NCBI GenBank assembly: GCA_903884455.1
Contig: CAISEW010000041.1
Location: 1 to 64,000 of the forward strand
DNA from: an uncultured Chloroflexota bacterium
GTDB lineage: Bacteria > Chloroflexota > Dehalococcoidia > GIF9 > AB-539-J10
Direction of reading: 5' to 3'
Length of the DNA: 64,000 nt
Below the pieces are notes generated by a model. It did not search any database. It had not been told where the DNA came from and worked only from the letters and a program-made list of their open reading frames with translations. A program made the position numbers and the translations under genes. Below are positions 44,608 through 51,277 of the stretch, one piece after another. How positions within the stretch are numbered: the stretch's first letter is position 1; each line of letters opens with the position of its first letter.

Positions 44608-44635
44608 ATTATAACCCCCAGCTTTCTTTTGTCAA
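44608..44635 (-). promoter_or_regulatory. distal promoter of the large surface protein, full consensus
   Basis: On the minus strand: TTGACA (44635-44630), 16-nt spacer, TATAAT (44613-44608). Both hexamers are perfect. It implies a ~500-nt leader and heavy expression, as for S-layer genes. Confidence 0.65.
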
Positions 44636-44684
44636 TATGCCTCATATAGCGAGGTATAAGTGAGGCAGGGACAATCCCCCTCCT

Positions 44685-44722
44685 GTCATTGCGAGGCTGA
44701 CTTCGTCAGCCGAAGCAATCTC
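44685..44722. repeat. GTCATTGCGAG palindromic element
   Basis: GTCATTGCGAG, core GGCTGACTTCGTCAGCC, GAAGCAATCTC. Complete copy 26 nt upstream of the second LexA-like promoter. Confidence 0.9.
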
Positions 44723-44747
44723 GGGTCGGGATGGTTGAGGCTAACAG

Positions 44748-44788
44748 GACAAAAATTCCTTGCCCTTTTAGAACAAAGGTGCTAATTT
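44748..44788 (+). promoter_or_regulatory. promoter with LexA-like site, second virion operon
   Basis: TTGCCC (44760-44765), 17-nt spacer, TAATTT (44783-44788); an alternative -10 TATACT is at 44788-44793. GAAC-AAAG-GTGC (44771-44782) sits at the same spacer position as in the promoter at 33471, and GACAAAA again lies 23 nt upstream of GAAC. The ATG at 44799 is 5-10 nt downstream. Confidence 0.6.
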
Positions 44789-44798
44789 ATACTCTATT

Positions 44799-45182
44799 AT
44801 GGAAAATGGATTGCTCTGGGATTTGTTGCCCGAGGAATTCCCCTACGAAGATAAAGGCTGTGAGCTCTTTTCCTCCTGTCTTAACTGCCCCTTTCCTGAT
44901 TGTCTTGAAGAGGAGCCCTGGGGGAAGGAGAGATTCTTAAAGCGCAGGCGAGCCGGGAGAATGCTGGAGTTGAAGCGGGAAGGGAAAAGCGTTAAGGAGA
45001 TTGCCCGCATATTTGAGGTGAGCCCGAGAACGGTACAGAGATGGTTGAAGGCGGTGGAAGCAGCTACCCCCTCTGTCGTTGCGAGAAGCCGAGATTCCTC
45101 GTTTCACTCGGAACCTGCTCCGCAATCCCATGGGGCTGTTGACGATGGAGATTGCCACGCACCTTTCAGGTGCTCGCAATGA
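44799..45182 (+). CDS. helix-turn-helix protein with Cys cluster and repeat-encoded tail
   Basis: 127 residues. N-terminal Cys cluster CELFSSCLNCPFPDC (C-x5-C-x2-C-x4-C), possibly zinc or Fe-S. A helix-turn-helix follows: KREGKSVKEIARIFEVSPRT and VQRWLKAVE, as in resolvase/sigma-4-like DNA-binding domains. From about residue 93 onward (SVVARSRDSSFHSEPAPQ...) the sequence is encoded by a palindromic element, so the native end has been lost. First gene of the second virion operon: regulator or terminase-associated DNA binder. Confidence 0.65.
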   Translation: MENGLLWDLLPEEFPYEDKGCELFSSCLNCPFPDCLEEEPWGKERFLKRRRAGRMLELKREGKSVKEIARIFEVSPRTVQRWLKAVEAATPSVVARSRDSSFHSEPAPQSHGAVDDGDCHAPFRCSQ

Positions 45183-45235
45183 CACTCCCTTCATGTCGTT
45201 GCGAGGCTGATTTCGTCAGCCGAAGCAATCTTGTG
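45075..45235. repeat. GTCATTGCGAG palindromic elements, composite
   Basis: GTCGTTGCGAG (45075) ... inverted GGAGATTGCCACGCACC..CTCGCAATGAC ending 45183, then GTCGTTGCGAGGCTGATTTCGTCAGCC..GCAATCTTG (45195-45232). It encodes the tail of the helix-turn-helix gene and fills the gap before the portal gene. Confidence 0.85.
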
Positions 45236-45261
45236 GAGGACAGCTAAAGGAGGCTTAAGAG

Positions 45262-46788
45262 ATGACTGATTTTACCCCATCCCAACTAGCCCGCATGGAC
45301 ACCCAACGCCTGGCTAATTACCGTGCTAACCTGGACTTTTACCAGGGCAATCACTGGCCCACGCAGTCACGTCACCGCCAGCTCGTCTTTAATTACGCCA
45401 AGGTCTCCATTGACAAGGTCACCAGCTTCCTTATGCCGGGGCTGGGCTTTGCCTGCTACCCCAGCGGCGCCCCCTTGTCATTGCGAGGAGCGCAGCGACG
45501 AAGCAATCTCGAAAGTGAAGAGGCTCGGGTGAGAAAGGCCGAGCAGCTCCTTCGCCAGGTCTATGAGCAAAACAACCTCCAGCAGCTTGATTACGAGACG
45601 GAGATTGACACCGCCATCTTGGGCGACGGTTGCTATAAGGTCATCTGGGATACTGGCGAGAAGCGAGTCCGTATCACCGCCCCTGATGTCTCAGGCATCT
45701 ATGCCTGGTGGCTGGGAGACGATGCGTCACGAGTGTGGAGAGTCGCTTCACGCTACACCCTCACCCAGGACGAAATCCAGATGCTTTATGGTGATGTCAT
45801 TGCGAGCACAGCGAAGCAATCTCAAGGGATTGCCACGTCGCCCCGATTCATCGGAGCTCCTCGCAATGACACCCCTCTGTCATTGCGAGGCACGCCAGTG
45901 CCGAAGCAATCCCAAGGAAAGGACAGAGTCGTGGTAACCGAGCTCTGGACGGCTAAGGACTTTGAGCTTTACCTGGATAACGACCTTATACAGTCCAAGC
46001 CCAACCCCTACGGCTTCATCCCCTTTATTATCTTCCCCAACATCAAGCAGCCCAAGAAGTTCTGGGGAGAGTCGGACATTCCCATCCTTATGCAGCCTCA
46101 GCGGGAGCTTAATAGAGCCCTGAGCCAGTTATCCCGCATCCTGGAGCTTTCTGGCAATCCCATCGCCGTTCTCGAAAACATCGCCTCAGCCGAGGACATC
46201 AAGGTCCAGCCCGGCGCCCTGTGGACGATACCGGAGGACGCTAAGGCATATCTTCTGGACTTACTGCAAGGCGGTGGAGTCAGGCTTCATGTCGATTACA
46301 TCGAGTTGCTATACCGCTCGTTGCACGACATCTCCGAGCTTCCAAAGGCCGCCTGGGGAGGCGCTGAGAGAGACCTCTCAGGCTCAGCTATGAGGATTGA
46401 GCTCGGTAGCCTTATCCAGAAGGTAGTCAGGAAACGCACCATCAGGATGAACGTGTATCACCAGCGAAACGACATGATATTGAAGCTCGCTGAGAGATAT
46501 ATGGACGAGAACTTTGAGGGAGTAAACCACAGAGTAGTCTGGGGCCCTATCTTGCCACAGGATGCAGATAGGCAAGCCCAGACCGAGCAGCTTTTGGTCC
46601 AGGCGGGAGTCCACTCACGAAGAACCGCTATAGACGAAATGGGAATCCAGGACCCCGATGAGGAGTTTAACAGGTGGCTAGAGGAGAGGGAGAAAATCCT
46701 GGAAATGAACAGGGAGTTTAGGGCAGCGTCCACTCGTGGCGGAGCGAGAGAGAGAGCGGTAGCCGCAGAGATGGAAGTGCCTGAGTAA
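45262..46788 (+). CDS. phage portal protein (SPP1 gp6-like) with in-frame palindromic insertions
   Basis: 508 residues. Portal features: N-terminal RLANYRANLDFYQGNHW, NYAKVSIDKVTSFLMP, central ELNRALSQLSRILELSGNPI, the tunnel-helix region ELPKAAWGGAERDLSGSAMRIEL, and ILPQDADRQAQTEQLLVQAG. Residues ~72-83 (LSLRGAQRRSNL) and ~179-218 (VIASTAKQSQG..., LSLRGTPVPKQSQG) are translated palindromic elements, about 52 extra residues in total, yet the frame is intact. AAAGGAGG precedes the ATG. A 508-residue length minus the insertions suits the family. Confidence 0.88.
   Translation: MTDFTPSQLARMDTQRLANYRANLDFYQGNHWPTQSRHRQLVFNYAKVSIDKVTSFLMPGLGFACYPSGAPLSLRGAQRRSNLESEEARVRKAEQLLRQVYEQNNLQQLDYETEIDTAILGDGCYKVIWDTGEKRVRITAPDVSGIYAWWLGDDASRVWRVASRYTLTQDEIQMLYGDVIASTAKQSQGIATSPRFIGAPRNDTPLSLRGTPVPKQSQGKDRVVVTELWTAKDFELYLDNDLIQSKPNPYGFIPFIIFPNIKQPKKFWGESDIPILMQPQRELNRALSQLSRILELSGNPIAVLENIASAEDIKVQPGALWTIPEDAKAYLLDLLQGGGVRLHVDYIELLYRSLHDISELPKAAWGGAERDLSGSAMRIELGSLIQKVVRKRTIRMNVYHQRNDMILKLAERYMDENFEGVNHRVVWGPILPQDADRQAQTEQLLVQAGVHSRRTAIDEMGIQDPDEEFNRWLEEREKILEMNREFRAASTRGGARERAVAAEMEVPE
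45477..45510. repeat. palindromic element inside the portal gene, copy 1
   Basis: GTCATTGCGAGGAGCGCAGC through GAAGCAATCTC. Read in frame as SLRGAQRRSNL. Confidence 0.92.
45796..45913. repeat. palindromic elements inside the portal gene, copies 2 and 3
   Basis: 45796-45870 is a full inverted pair (GTCATTGCGAG ... CTCGCAATGAC); 45879-45913 is another direct copy. Net length keeps the frame. Confidence 0.92.
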
Positions 46789-46802
46789 TAACTCAACCCC
46801 TT

Positions 46803-46844
46803 GTCATTGCGAGCCCTGAGCTCGGCAAAGGGCGAAGCAATCTC
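46803..46844. repeat. GTCATTGCGAG palindromic element between portal and scaffold genes
   Basis: GTCATTGCGAG, core CCCTGAGCTCGGCAAAGGG, CGAAGCAATCTC. Confidence 0.88.
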
Positions 46845-46864
46845 AAGAGGAATAGGAGAAATGT

Positions 46865-47377
46865 ATGGAAAACGAAACTCAAGAAACCTTGGAAACTCAA
46901 GAACCCGGGAATACTGCCCCAGACCCTGAGGACTTATCAATCATCAAGGCCGAGCTTGAGGAGGGGAGGAAGGCGAAGGCCGAAATCGAGGCAGCGTTAG
47001 CCGACAGAGCTAAACGTATCACCGAGCTGGAGGCCTCGCTAAATGTAGTCTCTCAGGCCAGCGAGGCGGCGGCAGCCGAGCTCGCCGCAGTGAAGGGCGC
47101 TAGCTCGAAGGCCGTCTCTAAATACCTCGAGGCCGCCAGAGCTCTTAATTCCACCATCCCCAAAGACGTCATCTCTGGCCAGACTATTGAGGAGATAGAC
47201 GCCTCTGTGGAGAAGGCGAAGGCCATCGCCAATGCCGTCAGGGCTAACCTCGAAGCTCAGGCCAAAGAGGCTAAGGTCCCGGCAGGAGCACCCACCAGAA
47301 GTGAGATATCCCTTGAGGGACTTTCCCCCCGGGAGAAGATCGCCGCTGGAATAATGTCATTGCGAGGAACGCAGTGA
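46865..47377 (+). CDS. phage scaffolding protein
   Basis: 170 residues, acidic and coiled-coil throughout: IIKAELEEGRKAKAEIEAAL, KRITELEASLNVVSQASEAA, EEIDASVEKAKAIANAVRAN. Composition, length and place between portal and major capsid protein fit a scaffold (GP20-like). The last seven residues (MSLRGTQ) come from a palindromic element that also supplies the stop, so the normal capsid-binding C-terminus may be altered. Confidence 0.7.
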   Translation: MENETQETLETQEPGNTAPDPEDLSIIKAELEEGRKAKAEIEAALADRAKRITELEASLNVVSQASEAAAAELAAVKGASSKAVSKYLEAARALNSTIPKDVISGQTIEEIDASVEKAKAIANAVRANLEAQAKEAKVPAGAPTRSEISLEGLSPREKIAAGIMSLRGTQ

Positions 47378-47389
47378 CGAAGCAAACTC
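47356..47389. repeat. palindromic element at the end of the scaffold gene
   Basis: GTCATTGCGAGGAACGCAGT then GACGAAGCAAACTC. Encodes the scaffold C-terminus and stop. Confidence 0.88.
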
Positions 47390-47408
47390 AAAAAGGAGGA
47401 ACAAGCTA

Positions 47409-47639
47409 ATGCAAGACATCATCGAAATGGGAGTTTGGGCTATTATTGGAATAGCCATTCTCAGTGTGCTAGCCACGCTGTCCATCCACTTCCTGTCGCA
47501 GCGTTCGCAGCAGCACATGAACGAAACCTCCCAGTCTAACCTCTACAACCTACACTCGTTGGGCATCCAGGCCATTATCGGAGCTAACGAGATGAAGATT
47601 GTGGACGATAGCCTGCAAGACACCGAAAAGAAAAGCTAA
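47409..47639 (+). CDS. small single-helix membrane protein in virion operon
   Basis: 76 residues. One N-terminal hydrophobic helix (VWAIIGIAILSVLATLSIHF) then a polar tail. AAAAGGAGG precedes the ATG. Position between scaffold and capsid is unusual for a membrane protein; it could be holin-like or a minor capsid component. No family recognised. Confidence 0.6.
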   Translation: MQDIIEMGVWAIIGIAILSVLATLSIHFLSQRSQQHMNETSQSNLYNLHSLGIQAIIGANEMKIVDDSLQDTEKKS

Positions 47640-47659
47640 AAAGGAGGAACTAGCTAGAC

Positions 47660-48732
47660 ATGACAATATCTTTAGCAGAAGCCAGTAAACTCTCGAGCGA
47701 TATCCTGCTTAAAGGTATCATCGAGACAATAATCAAGGACAGCCCCATCTTAGAGAGGCTGCCCTTCATTCAAATCGTCGGCAATAGCCTTAAATACAAC
47801 AGGGAGAAGACCTTGCCGACCGTTGGCTGGTATGCCCCGGTAACCGGTACCTGGACTCAGTCCGAGCCGGCTTTTGAGCAGTGCTCGGCCAGCCTGGGCG
47901 TCCTCGGCGGAGACGCCGACGTGGACAACTTTCTTAAGGCCACCCGGAGCAACATCCAGGACCTCGAGGCCGCCGTCATCGAGCAGAAGGCCAAGGCTCT
48001 CAGGCACGAGTTCGAGAACACCTTCCTTAACGGAGACTCGGGCGTCGACGCCAACCAGCCCGATGGCCTCTATAAGACCATGAAAGGCACCGCCTGGGCA
48101 GCCAGCACCGCCTATACATTAGGCCAATTTGTCGTGCCCACGGCCGGCCTCGAAAACGGATTCCGTTACGAGTGCACCACCGCCGGCACCTCAGGATCCT
48201 CAGCGCCTACCTGGCCCACCACGGAAGGGGCCACGGTAGCCGACAACACCGCCGTCTGGACCTGCCGTTACGGCAGCCATCAGGGCTCAGGAGCCAACGG
48301 AGCCACCCTTTCCTTGACCAGCCTGGATAAGCTTATTGACCTGGTCAGAGGCGGCAAGCCCGACTTACTCTTAATGAGCCGCCGGTCCCGCAGGAAGATT
48401 GTGACCCTGGCCAGAGCTGCGGGCACCAATCTACTTATCGGAGAGGGCGCGCTCGGCCAGGTCGTTGAGTACTTTAACGGCATCCCTGTGGCCATCTCCG
48501 ACTGGGTAAAGGATAACTACACCGTCGGCACGTCGTCCGACTGCTCTGCCATCTTCGCCTTCCAGATGGGTGAGGGGGGAGTCTGTGGACTTACAGCCCT
48601 GAGATGATTCAGGTTGAGCGTCTTGGCTCACTGGAGACTAAGGACGCCACCAGAACCAGGGTCAAGTGGTATGTATCACTGGCTCTCTTTTCCGTAGTGA
48701 AGGCTGCCATGCTGACGGGGGTGAGAGACTAA
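47660..48732 (+). CDS. major capsid protein (HK97-like) with internal domain insertion and a -1 frameshift near the end
   Basis: Frame 1 (47660-48607) has capsid features: SPILERLPFIQIVGNSLKYN, TWTQSEPAFEQCSASLGVLG, DLEAAVIEQKAKALRHEFEN, LLLMSRRSRRKIVTLARAAG and YFNGIPVAISDWVKDN. Residues ~148-208 form an inserted carbohydrate-binding-like module (STAYTLGQFVVPTAGLENGF, ADNTAVWTCR). It stops at 48605. The conserved capsid end (MIQVERLGSLETKDATRTRV, KWYVSLALFSVVKAAML) continues in the -1 frame to 48732. Adding one C at GCCCTG (48596-48601) would join them as GLTAPEMIQVE. A GGGGGGA slip heptamer lies just upstream. Confidence 0.85.
48574..48580 (+). promoter_or_regulatory. possible -1 slippery heptamer in the capsid gene
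   Basis: G GGG GGA in the zero frame, the X-XXY-YYZ form used by -1 frameshift sites. It lies 25 nt before the zero-frame stop, and the -1 frame leads into the missing capsid C-terminus. Confidence 0.35.
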
Positions 48733-48734
48733 CA

Positions 48735-48812
48735 GAAAGCGGGAGTCAGGAGAAAGCAGTAGTCAGTAGTCAGAATTCAGAATCTACTGGCTCCTGACTC
48801 CTGTCTACTGAC
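48735..48812. repeat. AGTAGTCAG palindromic repeat, copy 3
   Basis: GCAGTAGTCAGTAGTCAGAA ... CTACTGGCTCCTGACTCCTG. Sits between the capsid and connector genes. Confidence 0.65.
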
Positions 48813-48822
48813 CAGGTGAACT

Positions 48823-49413
48823 ATGAACCTAACCCAAATGAGAGCCAGGGTCCGACAGGACCTCCAGGATACTGATAGCCAGAACTACTGCTGGACGGAC
48901 GACGAAATCGAAGCAGCTATCCAGAGAGTAGCATTGGAGTATTCTCTCCATGCTCCCATCGAGCAGCAGACCGATATCGCCACCACCTACGGAAGCACCG
49001 AGCTCGATATATCAGGACTGCAAGGAGCCCTTAGAATCGAGTCCGTCGAGTTTCCCATCGGCAAGACCCCGAAATATATACAGAGGTTTGAGTACTGGGG
49101 CACCAGCCTGCACATGGAAGACCAGGGAAACGGCCAGAACGCCCGGGTGAGATGGCTAAAGAAGCACACGCTCACAACCGAGTCCACGACCATCCCAACC
49201 GAGCACGACGAAATCATTATCCTGGGGGCCACAGGCTACCTGGCTATGTCAGCGTCAGCCTATACAGTGGACAGAGCCACTATCGCTGGGCGTTACGGCA
49301 CCACGAGCTACAAGGCCTGGGGTCAAGAACGCCTTGACCGCTACGACAAGCAGCTCAAGGCCGTTAGCCGTTCTAACCAAGTTGTTCGGAAGGAGCTCTA
49401 TACAGATGATTGA
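48823..49413 (+). CDS. phage head-tail connector (adaptor) protein
   Basis: 196 residues. MNLTQMRARVRQDLQDTDS and YCWTDDEIEAAIQRVALEYS are typical of gp6-like head-tail adaptors. The middle has YGSTELDISGLQGALRIESV. Position after the major capsid gene supports the call. The start follows CCAGGTGA next to a repeat copy; the 3' end overlaps the next gene by 8 nt. Confidence 0.7.
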   Translation: MNLTQMRARVRQDLQDTDSQNYCWTDDEIEAAIQRVALEYSLHAPIEQQTDIATTYGSTELDISGLQGALRIESVEFPIGKTPKYIQRFEYWGTSLHMEDQGNGQNARVRWLKKHTLTTESTTIPTEHDEIIILGATGYLAMSASAYTVDRATIAGRYGTTSYKAWGQERLDRYDKQLKAVSRSNQVVRKELYTDD

Positions 49414-49615
49414 AAAAGGCATCCTACGAAGCTACGACCCTATTAACCACAGAGCCAGCGTTCAGCTCATGGGCTCTTTGACCACCTATTTTGACAACGT
49501 CCGAGTTGCCAGGAATATCCCTTCCCTTGAAATGGTACTCGGCCGACACGTGTTTATAGCCATTCCCGAGAACAACCCCGGGAACGCCGCTATCATCGCC
49601 ATTTTTGACCCGTAG
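49406..49615 (+). CDS. small virion protein, possible connector or tail component
   Basis: 69 residues from ATG 49406, 8 nt after AAGGAGC and overlapping the connector gene. Beta-rich: MIEKGILRSYDPINHRASVQ, then GRHVFIAIPENNPGNAAIIA, which suggests a small OB-like or barrel fold. Function unknown; position suggests a head-completion or tail protein. Confidence 0.6.
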   Translation: MIEKGILRSYDPINHRASVQLMGSLTTYFDNVRVARNIPSLEMVLGRHVFIAIPENNPGNAAIIAIFDP

Positions 49616-49625
49616 CACCAAACTA

Positions 49626-49646
49626 CCCCTCTTAAATTAAGAGGGG
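49626..49646. terminator. stem-loop between small virion genes
   Basis: CCCCTCTTA-AAT-TAAGAGGGG, a perfect 9-bp stem with a 3-nt loop and no U run. It could be a processing or attenuator hairpin within the operon. Confidence 0.4.
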
Positions 49647-49680
49647 ATAGGGGAGTTATGACAGCGAAAAGGAGGGAAAC

Positions 49681-50019
49681 ATGAGTAAACTAACAGAAGC
49701 ACTTACAAAGGAGAAAACCAAGGAGGGCCTCCCCAAAGAAGCCTTCGCCATCGTGGAAGACCCTGATGACCCCAGCACCTGGAAGCTTCCCCATCACACC
49801 AAAGCTATACTGAGAGCTCTTAAAGGCCGTCTCGATATCGAAAAGACTGTGGACTGGGATAGAATGCCAGCAGCCATCGCCGCTCTCAGCAGAGGCGGAT
49901 ATCGGGGGGAGAGGGTCCAAGCCTCAGAGGAGGACATCATCAAGGCCGCCCGTCACTTAGCGGCCCACTATGAAAAGGCCGACAAGTCCGTCCCCGACAC
50001 CCTGGGCGCCCTCATTTGA
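49681..50019 (+). CDS. phage-associated protein with DUF6582-like features
   Basis: 112 residues. KEGLPKEAFAIVEDPDDPST and WKLPHHTKAILRALKGRLDI resemble the domain found in many prophage proteins after portal or prohead genes (the FA-V-D ... LP motif followed by helical repeats). C-terminal EEDIIKAARHLAAHYEKADK is helical. AAAAGGAGG precedes the ATG. Role unknown. Confidence 0.55.
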   Translation: MSKLTEALTKEKTKEGLPKEAFAIVEDPDDPSTWKLPHHTKAILRALKGRLDIEKTVDWDRMPAAIAALSRGGYRGERVQASEEDIIKAARHLAAHYEKADKSVPDTLGALI

Positions 50020-50022
50020 GCA

Positions 50023-50083
50023 GAAGACAGTAGTCAGAATCCAGAATCTACTGTCTACTGACTCCTGACTACTGATTACTACG
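50023..50083. repeat. AGTAGTCAG palindromic repeat, copy 4
   Basis: AGAAGACAGTAGTCAGAATC ... CTACTGACTCCTGACTACTG. The next gene's ribosome binding site (CGGAGG) starts directly after it. Confidence 0.65.
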
Positions 50084-50091
50084 GAGGAACC

Positions 50092-51270
50092 ATGGCTAAA
50101 TCAGGACTCAAGCATATAGACGTCGGAGCAGAGCTCACCAAAACCGAGTGGGAGAGTGAGGAGAGCCACGAGGTCGTTCACGGCACCAGCTTCTCATCCT
50201 CGCCCGTCGAACGTCAGCTCTTTTATCGGGACGACGAGCACAAGTGGTACGTCTACAACGGCTCAACCTGGGTGTGGCTCGGTGGAGGCGGAGTAAGCAC
50301 ATTCCTTCAGCTTACAGACACGCCGTCCAGCTACTCGGGCCAGGGCGGGAAAGTCGCCAAAGTAAAGTCCTCAGAGGACGGCCTCGAATTCGGCCAGGTC
50401 ACTGGCATGCAGGAGCACGGCAACGAGTATCACGACCCCGACTTCGCCGAAGTATCCCACACGCACTCCGACCTGTCCCCCGCCCACAAGGACCAAGCAA
50501 CTGGCGTTCATGGAGTAGGGGGGAGCGCAGTCGAAAGTGCCTCTGGCTCTCAAGCCAAAGTCGACGCCCACAAAGACCTCCCCACCGGCGTTCACGGCGT
50601 GGGGGTGGGAACAATCGCCAAAGTGGCGGACATAGCCGTCGATAGCAACCTGTCTTCTGCGGCTCAGGACGCAATCAGTAAGAGGCATACACAGAATACC
50701 GACACCGAAATCAGGGATACCGATAACGATACCCAAGTTGACGTCGAGCAGTCTGCAGATGAAGACCAAGTCCGCATGAAGGTCGCAGGCACTGAGGCTT
50801 TTTTGCTCTATAACAATGGGGTATTAACTCTAAACAAACAAAGTGGATTTAGAGCCTATAGGACAGCAACCCAGAGTGTAAGCCCTATGACATGGACTAA
50901 GGTTCAATACAACACCGAGGAATACGATATTCAGGGTGAATATGACCATGTAACAAATTTCAGGTTTACGGCTACAAAAGCTGGAAGATACTTAGTAACA
51001 GCTATATGTGGACTTGACAACCTATCTGATGGGAAAGCCGTAACACTCGTAGTAGTTAGGAATGGTGATACAACTACTTGGGTGGGAGCTAGGCGATTAG
51101 TCACCGCAACCACTGGTGCTGCTGGAGGCCTTTGCTTCTCTGGCTCAGGCACAATGAACTTAGCAGCTAACGACTACATTGAAATCTACATACTTCACAC
51201 TGACACCGCAGCAAAAAACACCCCAGCAGAGGCAATGTCTGTGTCGGTTGAGGTAATTAAGGTAGCCTAA
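50092..51270 (+). CDS. tail fibre / adhesion protein with C1q-like C-terminal domain
   Basis: 392 residues. N-terminal phage-type module with HKWYVYNGSTWVWLGGG, then His/Gly-rich repeats (HKDQATGVHGVGG, HKDLPTGVHGVGVG), a heptad-like stretch, and from about residue 245 a C1q/TNF-like jelly-roll (FRAYRTATQSVSPMTWTKVQ, AGRYLVTAICGLDNLSDGKA, NLAANDYIEIYILHTD). The DNA for the C-terminal third is visibly richer in A/T than the first two thirds, as expected if the receptor-binding module was exchanged. Likely the host-recognition protein. Confidence 0.7.
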   Translation: MAKSGLKHIDVGAELTKTEWESEESHEVVHGTSFSSSPVERQLFYRDDEHKWYVYNGSTWVWLGGGGVSTFLQLTDTPSSYSGQGGKVAKVKSSEDGLEFGQVTGMQEHGNEYHDPDFAEVSHTHSDLSPAHKDQATGVHGVGGSAVESASGSQAKVDAHKDLPTGVHGVGVGTIAKVADIAVDSNLSSAAQDAISKRHTQNTDTEIRDTDNDTQVDVEQSADEDQVRMKVAGTEAFLLYNNGVLTLNKQSGFRAYRTATQSVSPMTWTKVQYNTEEYDIQGEYDHVTNFRFTATKAGRYLVTAICGLDNLSDGKAVTLVVVRNGDTTTWVGARRLVTATTGAAGGLCFSGSGTMNLAANDYIEIYILHTDTAAKNTPAEAMSVSVEVIKVA

Positions 51271-51277
51271 GACATCT

